In this document: positions 14,800 to 22,889 of the stretch, piece by piece | How positions within the stretch are numbered: the stretch's first letter is position 1 | Layout: each line of letters starts with the position of its first letter | DNA from: JAAYZK01 sp964535025 | Lineage (GTDB): Bacteria > Planctomycetota > Phycisphaerae > SM23-33 > FEN-1343 | Assembly: GCA_964535025.1 (NCBI GenBank) | Contig: CAZHRW010000263.1 | Location: forward strand, 1-39,270 | Length of the DNA stretch: 39,270 nucleotides | Reading direction: 5' to 3' | Position numbers and translations under genes: made by a program | The notes under the pieces: generated by a model | Seen by the model: the letters and a program-made list of their open reading frames with translations, nothing else | What the model was told of the DNA's origin: nothing | Database searches by the model: none

Positions 14800-16574
14800 A
14801 TCGGACAGTCGTCATCGTCGGAGGCGTTGCCGGCGGCGCCTCGTGCGCGGCTCGGGCCCGGCGGCTCGATGAGAACGCCACCATCATCATGTTGGAGCGC
14901 GGGGAGTACATCTCGTTCGCCAATTGCGGCCTGCCTTACTTCGTCAGCGGGGAGATCGCCAGCCGCGAGAAGCTGCTGGTCACCTCGCCGGAGCGGCTGC
15001 GCAAACGGTTCGGGATCGACGTCCGCACACGGCACGAGGTGATCTCCATCGACCGCCCCGGCAAGACCGTCGAGGTGCGCGATCACCACGAGGGGCGAAC
15101 CTATCGCCAGCCCTATGATGCCCTCGTCCTGTCGCCCGGCGCCCAGCCGATCAAGCCCCCGCTGCCCGGCATGGACGATCCGCGGGTGTTCTGCCTGCGG
15201 ACCGTGCCCGACGCCGAGCGGATCCGCCGGTTCGTCGAACGGAACGACCCCCGCGCGGCCGTGGTGGTCGGCGGCGGGGCCATCGGGCTGGAGATGACGG
15301 AGAACCTCGTCCATCTCGGCCTTCGCGTTTGGCTGGTGGAACTGGCCGATCAGGTCATGCCCTGGCTGGACCGCGAGATGGCCGAGTGGCTCCACCAGCA
15401 CCTGCGCTTCCAGGGCGTCCAGCTCCTGCTCAACAGCCCGTTGGAGCAATGCGACACCGCCCCGGACGGCCGGCTGCTCGTTCGCAGCGGGGGTGGGCGA
15501 GAGATCCCCTGCGACATGGTCATCTGCGCCATCGGCGTCCGGCCGGAATCCGATCTGGCGCGAGCGGCGAACCTGGAGATGGGTCCGCGCGGCGGGATCG
15601 CCGTCAACGCCCAGTTCCAAACCAGCGACCCGGCCATCTACGCCATCGGCGATGCGATCGAGGTCGAGGATCGACTCCTCCAGGAGCCGCGACTGATCCC
15701 GCTGGCGAACCTGGCCAACCGCCAGGGCCGCCTCGTCGCCGACCACCTCTGCGGCAAGGAGGTCCGTTACCCGGGCGCCTATGGGACGGGCATCGTCCGG
15801 GTGTTCGACCTGGCGGCCGCCGCCACGGGGGCCAACGAGCGGATGCTCCAGGCCAGGTCGCTGGCGTACGAAAAATCCTACACGCATCCGGCGTCCCATG
15901 CGGGGTACTACCCCGGCGCGGTGCCGATGGTCATGAAGCTGCTGTTCGAGCCCGACAGCGGCCGCCTGCTGGGGGCCCAGATCGTCGGCATCGACGGGGT
16001 GGACAAACGCATCGACATCCTGGCGACCGCCCTCTACGCGGGGCTGACCGTTTCGGACCTCGCCGCCATCGAGCTGTCGTACGCCCCCCAGTTCGGCACG
16101 GGCAAGGATGCCATCAACCTGGCCGGTTACGTCAGCGAGAATATTCTCGTCGGCGACGTGCGACCCGCCCACGTCGACGCGCTGGAACACCTCGGCGCCA
16201 ACGGCGGCGTGCTGCTGGACGTCCGCACGCAGGCGGAGTTTCATCGCGGCCATATCGACGGCGCCGTGAACATCCCCATCGACGACCTTCGCGGCCGGCT
16301 GGAAGAGGTCCCGCGCGAGCGACCGGTCCTGGTCTATTGCCTGACCGGCATCCGCAGCTATTACGCCTGCCGGATCCTCCGGCAAGCCGGCCATGACGTC
16401 CGGAACCTCAGCGGTGGGTATATGGTCTACTGCGCCTGCCATCCGTCTCAGTGCCAAGGGATCCCCGGCCTCCGCCGCTGGAAGCGGACGTTGGCCATGG
16501 AAACATTCTGTTCGACACCCGAGGAGCGACAGATTCTGGAGAACCATTCCGCCCGTCTGCGCTCACAGGAGTAA
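14796..16574 (+). CDS. CoA-disulfide reductase/NADH oxidase-like flavoprotein with C-terminal rhodanese domain
   Basis: A 592-residue enzyme. The N-terminal FAD domain has 'VVIVGGVAGGASCAARARRL', with redox Cys44 in 'SFANCGLPYF' (the single-cysteine type that forms a mixed disulfide with CoA). An NAD(P)H-binding 'VVVGGGAIGLEM' begins near 157 and a second FAD motif 'AIYAIGDAIEV' near 281. The dimerisation domain spans ~325-450. Residues ~460-545 are a rhodanese with active Cys515 in 'CLTGIRS'. Homologues reduce CoA disulfides, persulfides or polysulfide, using the rhodanese to pass sulfane sulfur to the flavin site. It overlaps the methyltransferase by 4 bp and lies 6 bp before a ferredoxin gene. 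It fits a sulfur-reducing role in the island. Confidence 0.9.
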   Translation: MNRTVVIVGGVAGGASCAARARRLDENATIIMLERGEYISFANCGLPYFVSGEIASREKLLVTSPERLRKRFGIDVRTRHEVISIDRPGKTVEVRDHHEGRTYRQPYDALVLSPGAQPIKPPLPGMDDPRVFCLRTVPDAERIRRFVERNDPRAAVVVGGGAIGLEMTENLVHLGLRVWLVELADQVMPWLDREMAEWLHQHLRFQGVQLLLNSPLEQCDTAPDGRLLVRSGGGREIPCDMVICAIGVRPESDLARAANLEMGPRGGIAVNAQFQTSDPAIYAIGDAIEVEDRLLQEPRLIPLANLANRQGRLVADHLCGKEVRYPGAYGTGIVRVFDLAAAATGANERMLQARSLAYEKSYTHPASHAGYYPGAVPMVMKLLFEPDSGRLLGAQIVGIDGVDKRIDILATALYAGLTVSDLAAIELSYAPQFGTGKDAINLAGYVSENILVGDVRPAHVDALEHLGANGGVLLDVRTQAEFHRGHIDGAVNIPIDDLRGRLEEVPRERPVLVYCLTGIRSYYACRILRQAGHDVRNLSGGYMVYCACHPSQCQGIPGLRRWKRTLAMETFCSTPEERQILENHSARLRSQE

Positions 16575-16580
16575 ACCATC

Positions 16581-16997
16581 ATGCCATGGATTCAACAGGA
16601 CATGTGCACGGGCTGCCGTCTGTGCATCAGGATCTGTCCCGTCGACGCCATCGCCTTGAATGACGAAGGCGCCGCGGAGATTGACGAGGTCGAATGCATT
16701 CGGTGCGGCCGCTGCCACGATGTGTGCCCCCGGCAGGCCGTGCGCCACGATAGCGAGCGCGTACCCCAGGAGGTCGCCGAGAACCTCCGATGGGTCGGCA
16801 GGCTGCTGGAGCATTTTGACGACCCGCAGGAGCAATCGGCGTTCATGGAACGCATGGTCCGTTTCTTCCAGAAGGAAAAGAAGGTCAACGAACGGACCCT
16901 CGCCGCCATCGGCGAGATCCAGGCCCCCTCGGCCGAGAGCATCGACGCCGCCATCCGCACCCTGGGCGCCGATGGTAAGCAGGGTGCATCGGGGTGA
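16581..16997 (+). CDS. Dicluster [4Fe-4S] ferredoxin with C-terminal helical extension
   Basis: A 138-residue protein. Two CxxCxxCxxxCP motifs (Cys9/12/15/19 and Cys39/42/45/49) bind two [4Fe-4S] clusters. The remaining ~85 residues are predicted helical ('RWVGRLLEHFDDPQEQSAF', 'MERMVRFFQKEKKVNERT') and look like a partner-docking extension rather than another redox domain. CAGGAG lies 10-11 bases before the ATG. It is likely an electron carrier for the preceding flavoprotein or for the MinD/ferredoxin ATPase encoded 12 bp downstream. Confidence 0.9.
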   Translation: MPWIQQDMCTGCRLCIRICPVDAIALNDEGAAEIDEVECIRCGRCHDVCPRQAVRHDSERVPQEVAENLRWVGRLLEHFDDPQEQSAFMERMVRFFQKEKKVNERTLAAIGEIQAPSAESIDAAIRTLGADGKQGASG

Positions 16998-17009
16998 TCG
17001 TCACCGATC

Positions 17010-17933
17010 ATGGAGTCCAAGCCAAAAGAACTGGTGGTTATCAGCGGCAAGGGCGGAACGGGCAAGACGTCCATCGTCGCCTCGTTTGCCGCACTGGCCG
17101 ACAGCGTGGTCCTGGCCGACTGTGACGTCGACGCGGCCGACCTGCACCTGATCCTGCAGCCGGAGATCCTCCGTCGCGAGGATTTCTCCGGCGGCAAGCG
17201 GGCGCGGATCAATCCCGATCAATGCACGGCGTGCGGCCTCTGCGGGCAACTCTGCCGCTTCGACGCCATCGTCCTCGACGGCCCCGGCAACGCGTGGGTG
17301 AACACGACCTACCGTGTTGACCCGATCGCCTGCGAAGGCTGCGGGGTCTGTGCGTGGTTTTGTCCGCGAAAGGCCATCGAATTCGGTCCGGTGATCAACG
17401 GGCAATGGTACGTCTCCGACACCCGTCACGGGCCCATGGTGCACGCGGCGATGGGCATCGCCGAAGAGAACTCCGGCAAGCTGGTCAGCACGGTGCGACA
17501 GGAAGCCGGCGCCCTCGCGCGGCAGCGCGGGAAAAAGCTGGTCCTCATCGACGGATCCCCGGGAATCGGTTGCCCGGTCATCGCTTCGATCACCGGGGCC
17601 GACCTGGTGCTGATCGTCACGGAGCCGACGCTCAGCGGTCTGCACGATCTCGGCCGCGTGGCGGATGTGGCCCTGCACTTCGGCATTCCGGCGATGGTCT
17701 GCATCAACAAATGGGACCTGAATCCGCAGATCACGACCGAGATTGAACACGTTGCCGCCAAGCGCGGCCTGGCGGCGGCCGGACGCGTGCGATACGACCA
17801 GGCCGTCACCACGGCACAGATCCACAAGCAGGCGATTGTGGAATACCAAACGGACCGCTCCGCGGCGGACATCCGGAACGTCTGGGCCGTCGTGAACCAC
17901 CAGCTTAACCTCGCGGACAGCAAGTATGCCTGA
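17010..17933 (+). CDS. MinD/Mrp-type P-loop ATPase with inserted 2x[4Fe-4S] ferredoxin domain (second copy)
   Basis: A 307-residue paralog of the protein at 12784. It has deviant Walker A 'ISGKGGTGKT' (residues 11-20), the MinD 'DCDVDAADLHL' switch, and a ferredoxin insert with Cys72/75/78/82 and Cys108/111/114/118. 'IDGSPGIGCPVIASI' is switch II, followed by 'LIVTEPTLSGLHDL'. In ORP-type clusters two such ATPases are encoded side by side and may work as a heterodimer. Here they are split by five genes and a ferredoxin, so each may serve its own partner. A 131-bp gap follows, the longest within the island. Confidence 0.92.
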   Translation: MESKPKELVVISGKGGTGKTSIVASFAALADSVVLADCDVDAADLHLILQPEILRREDFSGGKRARINPDQCTACGLCGQLCRFDAIVLDGPGNAWVNTTYRVDPIACEGCGVCAWFCPRKAIEFGPVINGQWYVSDTRHGPMVHAAMGIAEENSGKLVSTVRQEAGALARQRGKKLVLIDGSPGIGCPVIASITGADLVLIVTEPTLSGLHDLGRVADVALHFGIPAMVCINKWDLNPQITTEIEHVAAKRGLAAAGRVRYDQAVTTAQIHKQAIVEYQTDRSAADIRNVWAVVNHQLNLADSKYA

Positions 17934-18064
17934 GGATGCGGCCAGGCCAAGGGATCGCCGGCTGGGCTTGGGGCCGGTGGGCTCCCCCAAGGCGGCTTTG
18001 AAGCGCGCGCAAGCCGACGCGCGATGGCGACAGTCTGGGGCCCAACAAGGATGAGCGGTAGGCC

Positions 18065-18733
18065 ATGGTGGAAGAGACAACCCGGCAGGGCGGAAGCCGA
18101 TTCGACTTCTCCCCGCTGGCGGATCAATACGATCGATGGTACGACACCCCGGCCGGGCGGATCCACGACCAGGTGCAGAAGCGCGACGTCCGACGGTTTC
18201 TCCCGCCGGCGTTGCCGAACCAGACATTGCTGGACGTCGGGTGCGGCACGGGGCACTGGAGCGCGTTTTTCGCGGAAATGGGCTACCGGGTCACCGGCGT
18301 GGATGTCGCGGCGCCGATGATCGAGGTGGCCCGCTCGACGGTGCCCGAGTGCACATTCGAGGTAGCCGACGCGTGCCGGCTGCCCTTCGACGACGACACC
18401 TTCGACGTCGTGGCCGCGATGGCGACGCTGGCGTTCGTGCCCGACCCGGACGCGGTCGTTGACGAGATGGTCCGTTGCGGGAAACACGGCGGCCGTCTCC
18501 TGATCGGGGCCCTGAACCGGCTGGCCCCGTTGAACCGGCATCGCCTCGACCGACGCAGGGAGCCGTACGCTTCGGGCCGCCTTCTCTCACCCGAGGACCT
18601 GCGGCGTCTGCTGGGCGGTCGGGGCCGCCTTCGCATGGTCGCCTCCTCGCCTCCCGGCCACCGCCGACGATGGGCGGCGGGGCTGAAGCGGAAGCTCGAC
18701 GGGCCGTTGATCGTTGCCGAGGTGCGCCTATGA
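18065..18733 (+). CDS. Class I SAM-dependent methyltransferase (Methyltransf_11 type)
   Basis: A 222-residue methyltransferase. Motif I is 'LLDVGCGTGHWSAFFAEMG' (residues ~55-73), then 'VTGVDVAAPMIEVAR', 'DACRLPFDDDTFDVVAAMAT' and 'KHGGRLLIGALN'. It resembles UbiE/CoQ-type small-molecule methyltransferases; the substrate cannot be read from sequence. The Arg-rich C-terminal region is unusual ('RGRLRMVASSPPGHRRRW'). The stop overlaps the next ATG by 4 bp, which couples it to the thiamine-binding protein. It differs clearly from the methyltransferase at 14188, so these are not recent duplicates. Confidence 0.85.
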   Translation: MVEETTRQGGSRFDFSPLADQYDRWYDTPAGRIHDQVQKRDVRRFLPPALPNQTLLDVGCGTGHWSAFFAEMGYRVTGVDVAAPMIEVARSTVPECTFEVADACRLPFDDDTFDVVAAMATLAFVPDPDAVVDEMVRCGKHGGRLLIGALNRLAPLNRHRLDRRREPYASGRLLSPEDLRRLLGGRGRLRMVASSPPGHRRRWAAGLKRKLDGPLIVAEVRL

Positions 18734-19008
18734 ACATTCAAGCCGAAATCAGCCTCTATCCCCTGCGGGTCAGGAACCTCGGCCCCGCCATCGAGCGGGT
18801 GCTCGACACACTGAAAGCCGCCGGCGTCAGTGTGCGACCGGGGACCATGAGCAGTATCGTCGCGGGCGACGCGGACGTCGTCTTCCCGGCCGTGGCAGCG
18901 GCCTTCCAGGCGGCCGCCGAGGACCACCAGATCGTGCTGGTCATGAAGGTGTCCAACGCCTGCCCGTCGGCCGACACCCTGGAAGGAAACAGCACACATG
19001 TCGGATAA
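18730..19008 (+). CDS. MTH1187/YkoF-family thiamine-binding protein
   Basis: A 92-residue ferredoxin-like-fold protein of the Thiamine_BP family (MTH1187, YqgV). The start at 18730 gives the family's N-terminus 'MNIQAEISLYPLRVRNLGPA'. The conserved 'GPGTM.T.i.G' loop appears as 'VRPGTMSSIVAGDADVV', and the C-terminal strand as 'DHQIVLVMKVSNACP'. Related proteins bind thiamine or its HMP moiety in a dimer interface. It overlaps the upstream methyltransferase by 4 bp and the next gene by 11 bp. The presence of a thiazole synthase 3 kb downstream supports a thiamine link. Confidence 0.85.
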   Translation: MNIQAEISLYPLRVRNLGPAIERVLDTLKAAGVSVRPGTMSSIVAGDADVVFPAVAAAFQAAAEDHQIVLVMKVSNACPSADTLEGNSTHVG

Positions 19009-20845
19009 ACAACACAGAGTAACCTTTCAACCCGACGGCAGGTCGGTCTCGGTCCTGGACGGCACCACCATCCTGGAGGCGGCCGCCGTCGCGGGCCTCG
19101 TGATCGACACGCCGTGCGGCGGGGCCGGAACCTGCGGCAAGTGCCGCGTGCTGATCTCGCACGGCCGGGCGAGTGCCTCCGATGCGGACCGGAAGGCCTT
19201 GACGCGGGCCGAGCTTGACGCCGGCTGGCGCCTGGCCTGCCGGAACCTCGTCAACGCGAACATGGTGATCCATGTGCCGTCGGGATCGCTGTTCGGCAGC
19301 TATCATCAGATCGCCCACGATTCCACCGTGGGCGGCCCCGCGGAGGTCCGGCCGGCCGTGCGCAAGGTCCACTTCGACCTGCCGGCGCCGACGCTGGAAG
19401 ACCCGCGGCCGGACCTGGTGCGACTGGAGGAGAAGACCGGCCCGTTCAAGGTCGACGTGGGCATGCTTCGACACGCCCCCGCGTGGCTGCGGCGACAGCG
19501 GTACACGGGAACCGCGGTGCTGTCCGACCACCGGCTGATCGATCTGGAGGAAGGCGACACGACGCCGCGATGTTTCGGCGCGGCCTTCGACATCGGCACC
19601 ACCACCATGGTGGCCTCGCTGCTGGATCTCTGCAGCGGCAGGGAGGCGGCCGTCGTGTCGCGGATGAATCCGCAGGTGAGCTTCGGCGACGACGTCCTGT
19701 CCCGCATCGAGCACTCGACGTCGTGCCCCCACTGCCTGGACGAACTGCGCGACGCCATGGTCCATGAGATCGGCGGAATGATCGACGCCCTCTGCGATGA
19801 GGCCCACATCGATACCCGATCCGTCTACGAGGCCGCCTTCGCCGGCAACACGACGATGCAGCACCTGCTGTGCGGCGTGGACCCCTCGGCCCTGGGTGCG
19901 ATTCCCTTTGCGCCCGCCTACGGACGGGGCGTGCTCCTGGCCGCACGCGACATGAACATCCCCATCAACAGCCGGGCGATGTGCTACGTCTTCCCGGTCA
20001 TCGGCGGATTCGTCGGCGGCGATACCGTCGCCGGCATGCTGGCCACCGGGATCGACACCCAGAAAGGCCCCGTGCTGATGGTGGACATCGGCACTAACGG
20101 CGAGATCGTCCTGGCCCATGACGGCGACTTGATGGCGGCCTCCACCGCGGCCGGCCCGGCCTTCGAGGGCGCGAGGATCAGTTGCGGCATGCGGGGCACG
20201 CGCGGCGCGATCGAGAAGGTCGTGCTGGATGAGGACGTCCATCTCGGCGTCATCGGCAATGTGCCGCCGGTCGGCATCTGCGGCAGCGGCCTGATCGATC
20301 TGGCGGCGGAACTGCTGCGGCTGGGGATCGTCTCACCGGAGGGACGACTGCTGAAGGCCGATGAACTGCCGGCGGGGCTGTCACCGGCTCTGGCTCGGCG
20401 GGTGCGAAGCGACGACCACGGACACGCCTTCGTGCTGACCGAACCGACTGGACAGGCGACCGGGAGACCCCTCTCGCTGACGCAGCGGGACATCCGCGAG
20501 CTCCAGTTGGGCTCCGGGGCCATACGGGCCGGGGTGTCCATGCTCCTGCGGAGGGTCGGTCTGAAACCGGCGGACCTGGAGACCGTCCTGATCGCCGGGG
20601 GCTTCGGCGGCTTCATCCGCAGGGACAACGCCCAGCGGATCGGCCTGCTGCCGCCGGACGTGCACCACGAGCGGATCCGCTACGTGGGCAACGTCTCGCT
20701 GGCCGGCGCCCGGTGGGCGATTCTGTCGCTGCAGGCCCGCAAACACGGCGAAACCCTCGCCCGGCGGGTCCGACACATCGAATTGTCCGTGGATGGGGAT
20801 TTCCAAATGGAGTTCGCGGAGGCTATGATTTTCCCCGGCGGGTAA
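18998..20845 (+). CDS. RACo-like [2Fe-2S]/ASKHA ATPase (DUF4445), corrinoid-activation type
   Basis: A 615-residue protein. The N-terminal plant-type ferredoxin domain has Cys40, Cys46, Cys49 and Cys81 (PCGGAGTCGKC ... LAC) for one [2Fe-2S] cluster. After a linker (~90-190), an ASKHA ATPase domain begins with phosphate-1 'FDIGTTTM' (~197-204), phosphate-2 'MVDIGTNGEIV' (~361-371) and the adenosine region 'LIAGGFGGFI'. Family members (RACo, RamA-related activators) reductively reactivate cob(II)alamin in corrinoid methyltransferases at the cost of ATP. No corrinoid protein or methyltransferase partner is visible here, so the client must lie elsewhere or differ from the textbook one. It starts 11 bp inside the previous gene. 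Confidence 0.88.
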   Translation: MSDKQHRVTFQPDGRSVSVLDGTTILEAAAVAGLVIDTPCGGAGTCGKCRVLISHGRASASDADRKALTRAELDAGWRLACRNLVNANMVIHVPSGSLFGSYHQIAHDSTVGGPAEVRPAVRKVHFDLPAPTLEDPRPDLVRLEEKTGPFKVDVGMLRHAPAWLRRQRYTGTAVLSDHRLIDLEEGDTTPRCFGAAFDIGTTTMVASLLDLCSGREAAVVSRMNPQVSFGDDVLSRIEHSTSCPHCLDELRDAMVHEIGGMIDALCDEAHIDTRSVYEAAFAGNTTMQHLLCGVDPSALGAIPFAPAYGRGVLLAARDMNIPINSRAMCYVFPVIGGFVGGDTVAGMLATGIDTQKGPVLMVDIGTNGEIVLAHDGDLMAASTAAGPAFEGARISCGMRGTRGAIEKVVLDEDVHLGVIGNVPPVGICGSGLIDLAAELLRLGIVSPEGRLLKADELPAGLSPALARRVRSDDHGHAFVLTEPTGQATGRPLSLTQRDIRELQLGSGAIRAGVSMLLRRVGLKPADLETVLIAGGFGGFIRRDNAQRIGLLPPDVHHERIRYVGNVSLAGARWAILSLQARKHGETLARRVRHIELSVDGDFQMEFAEAMIFPGG

Positions 20846-20917
20846 CCGGATGCGAGACGACCGGCCCACCCGCCCGGGCGGAAGACGGACACACCAGGAA
20901 AGGAAACGGACAGGACC

Positions 20918-22078
20918 ATGGCGCCAGACCCCCTGACCCCGTACGGCAACCGGCCGATGGTGACGCCCATCGTCAACGCCGTCAACTACGAGTACCTCTC
21001 CTTCGAGGTGCTCCGCCAGATCACCGACGGCGAGATCGACGGCTACACCTACCACCGCGACGACAACCCCACCGTCCGCGAGGTCGAACGACAAATCGCC
21101 GCCCTGGAGGGCGCGGAAGACTGCGTCGTCTGCACCAGCGGCATGGCCGCGTGCACCATGGTCTACCTGACCTACCTCAAGGCGGGCGACCACCTGCTGA
21201 TCTTCCACGACACCTACGGGGCCAACTACAAGGTCGCGCTCATCCTCGAACGGCTCGGCGTGGAGGTCACCTGGGTCAACGCCGACGACGCCGGGCGGAT
21301 CGACGAGCACGTCCGGCCCAACACCCGCATGATCTTCCTGGAAACACCCAGCAACCCGCTCTGCAAGGTCATCGACATCGCCGCCGTCCGCCGGGCAGCC
21401 GACGCGACCGAGGCCATGGTCATCGTCGACAATACCTTCGCCACCCCCTACCATCAGCAGCCGCTGACGCTCGGGGCGGACCTCGTCGTGCACAGCGCCA
21501 CCAAGGCGCTCGGCGGCCATAACGACCTCATGGCCGGGGCGATCGCCGGGACCAAGGAGCACTACAATCGGCTCTGGTTCACCCGCCAGGCCATCGGCAC
21601 CACGCTCGATGCGTACTCGGCCTTCCTGCTCGACCGCGGGCTCAAGACGTTCGACCTCCGTGCCCGGACCATGGCCGACGGGGCCCGGCAGGTCGCCGAG
21701 TTCCTCGCCGATCATCCCAAGATCGGCCGCCTGTCCTATCCGGGACTGGAGGGCCACCCCAACCACGAGGTGGCGGCACGGCAGATGCGGCGCGGGTTCG
21801 GCGCCATGCTCGCGTTCGACGTGGGCGACGACGAGGAGGACGCCAAGCGGTTCATCGCAGCCCTGGAGACGATCTATCACGCCGTCAGCCTCGGGGCGAC
21901 CGAATCGTTGATCTGCATCCCCTATCTGACGACAATGCTCTACCTGCCGCCCGAACGACGAACGATGTTCGGGGTCCGCAGGAACACCGTCCGCCTGTCG
22001 ATCGGCATCGAGCCGGCGGACGTGCTCATTAAGGATATCAAACAGGCCCTCGCTTGCGTGGCCCAGGCCGTGGAGTAA
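20918..22078 (+). CDS. Cys/Met-metabolism PLP-dependent lyase (cystathionine gamma-lyase/synthase or methionine gamma-lyase type)
   Basis: A 386-residue fold-type I PLP enzyme. The PLP Schiff-base lysine is K196 in 'HSATKALGGHND', D171 ('VIVDNTFATP') pairs with the pyridine nitrogen, Y100 ('FHDTYGANYK') stacks on the ring, and 'TSGMAACTMV' forms the phosphate pocket. Methionine gamma-lyases carry a Cys two residues after this Tyr; here it is Ala, so a cystathionine lyase/synthase or cysteine-desulfhydrase activity is equally likely. All these would release sulfide, methanethiol or cysteine. Its position immediately before thi4 suggests a sulfur-supply role. GGACAGGACC precedes the ATG. Confidence 0.87.
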   Translation: MAPDPLTPYGNRPMVTPIVNAVNYEYLSFEVLRQITDGEIDGYTYHRDDNPTVREVERQIAALEGAEDCVVCTSGMAACTMVYLTYLKAGDHLLIFHDTYGANYKVALILERLGVEVTWVNADDAGRIDEHVRPNTRMIFLETPSNPLCKVIDIAAVRRAADATEAMVIVDNTFATPYHQQPLTLGADLVVHSATKALGGHNDLMAGAIAGTKEHYNRLWFTRQAIGTTLDAYSAFLLDRGLKTFDLRARTMADGARQVAEFLADHPKIGRLSYPGLEGHPNHEVAARQMRRGFGAMLAFDVGDDEEDAKRFIAALETIYHAVSLGATESLICIPYLTTMLYLPPERRTMFGVRRNTVRLSIGIEPADVLIKDIKQALACVAQAVE

Positions 22079-22095
22079 CACGATAAGGTGAGTTT

Positions 22096-22875
22096 ATGAA
22101 CGGTTTCGCCGAAACGGACGTATCGAAAACGATTCTGGACAGCTATTACGCCAAGTTCGCCAAGGCGCTGCGCAGCGACGTCGTCATCGTCGGCGCCGGG
22201 CCGTCGGGCCTGGTGGCGGCGTGGCGGCTCGCCCGGGCGGGCCGGCGGGTCGTCGTATTGGAGAAGCGGCTCAGCCCCGGCGGCGGTATCTGGGGCGGGA
22301 GCATGGGCATGAACGAGGTGGTCGTCCAATCGGAGGCCGTCTCCATCCTCGACGAAGCCGGTATCCGCCACCGTCCCGTCGGGCACCTGTTCGTCGTCGA
22401 CGCGATGGAGTTGGCGTCGGCCCTGTGCGTCGAGGCGGTCCGCGCCGGGGCAATCGTGCTGAACCTGACGATGGCCGAGGATCTCTGCGTCCGCGACGGC
22501 CGCGTCACCGGCGTGGTCGGCAATCGCACGATGCTCGGCGACAGCCTGCCGATCGATCCGATCGTGTTTTCGACCGCAGCGACGGTCGACGCCACCGGCC
22601 ACGAGGCCGTCCTGGCCCACTGTCTGCAGCGCCGCGGCCTGCTGGCCGCCGGATCGGTGCGCGGGGAAGGTCCGATGGATGCCCCGGCCGGGGAGCGGTT
22701 CGTCGTGGACCACGTCACCGAGCTCTACGCCGGCCTGTGGACCACGGGCATGACCGTCTGCGCCGTCCAGGGCGGCCCGCGGATGGGCCCGATCTTCGGC
22801 GGCATGCTGCTGTCGGGGCAGACCGTCGCCGAGCAGGTCGCCGCCGCCCTGCCCGAACACGCCGTGACAGACTGA
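22096..22875 (+). CDS. thi4: Thi4-family thiazole synthase lacking the sulfur-donor Cys/His
   Basis: A 259-residue Rossmann-fold protein of the Thi4/ribose-1,5-bisphosphate isomerase family, which makes the thiamine thiazole (ADT) from NAD and glycine. GAGPSG (33-38) and 'PGGGIWGGSMGMNEVVV' are the dinucleotide site; 'RMGPIFGGMLLSG' (229-241) is the conserved C-terminal motif. Aligned on Asp-Pro, yeast has the suicidal Cys205 and methanococcal enzymes a His two residues before Asp; here the sequence is L151-P152-I153-D154-P155, so that position is proline. The iron ligands equivalent to yeast D207 and H232 are kept as D154 and H169 ('VDATGHEA'). This predicts Fe(II)- and sulfide-dependent chemistry or a divergent function. 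AAGGTGA precedes the ATG. Confidence 0.85.
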   Translation: MNGFAETDVSKTILDSYYAKFAKALRSDVVIVGAGPSGLVAAWRLARAGRRVVVLEKRLSPGGGIWGGSMGMNEVVVQSEAVSILDEAGIRHRPVGHLFVVDAMELASALCVEAVRAGAIVLNLTMAEDLCVRDGRVTGVVGNRTMLGDSLPIDPIVFSTAATVDATGHEAVLAHCLQRRGLLAAGSVRGEGPMDAPAGERFVVDHVTELYAGLWTTGMTVCAVQGGPRMGPIFGGMLLSGQTVAEQVAAALPEHAVTD

Positions 22876-22889
22876 ATCGAGGTGATATC

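Noticed and set aside
17934..18064. A small gene in the 131-bp gap between the second MinD/ferredoxin gene and the methyltransferase
   Set aside because: The only start codon opens a frame that overlaps the methyltransferase out of frame and has an Arg/Pro-rich, domain-free sequence.
18998..20845. Mercury methylation (HgcAB) or a complete Wood-Ljungdahl cluster
   Set aside because: There is a [2Fe-2S]/ASKHA activator, but no corrinoid HgcA, no CO dehydrogenase/acetyl-CoA synthase and no corrinoid methyltransferase.
22079..22095. TPP riboswitch before thi4
   Set aside because: The gap before thi4 is only 17 bp, and the 72-bp gap before the PLP lyase gene has no CUGAGA-type thi-box element.
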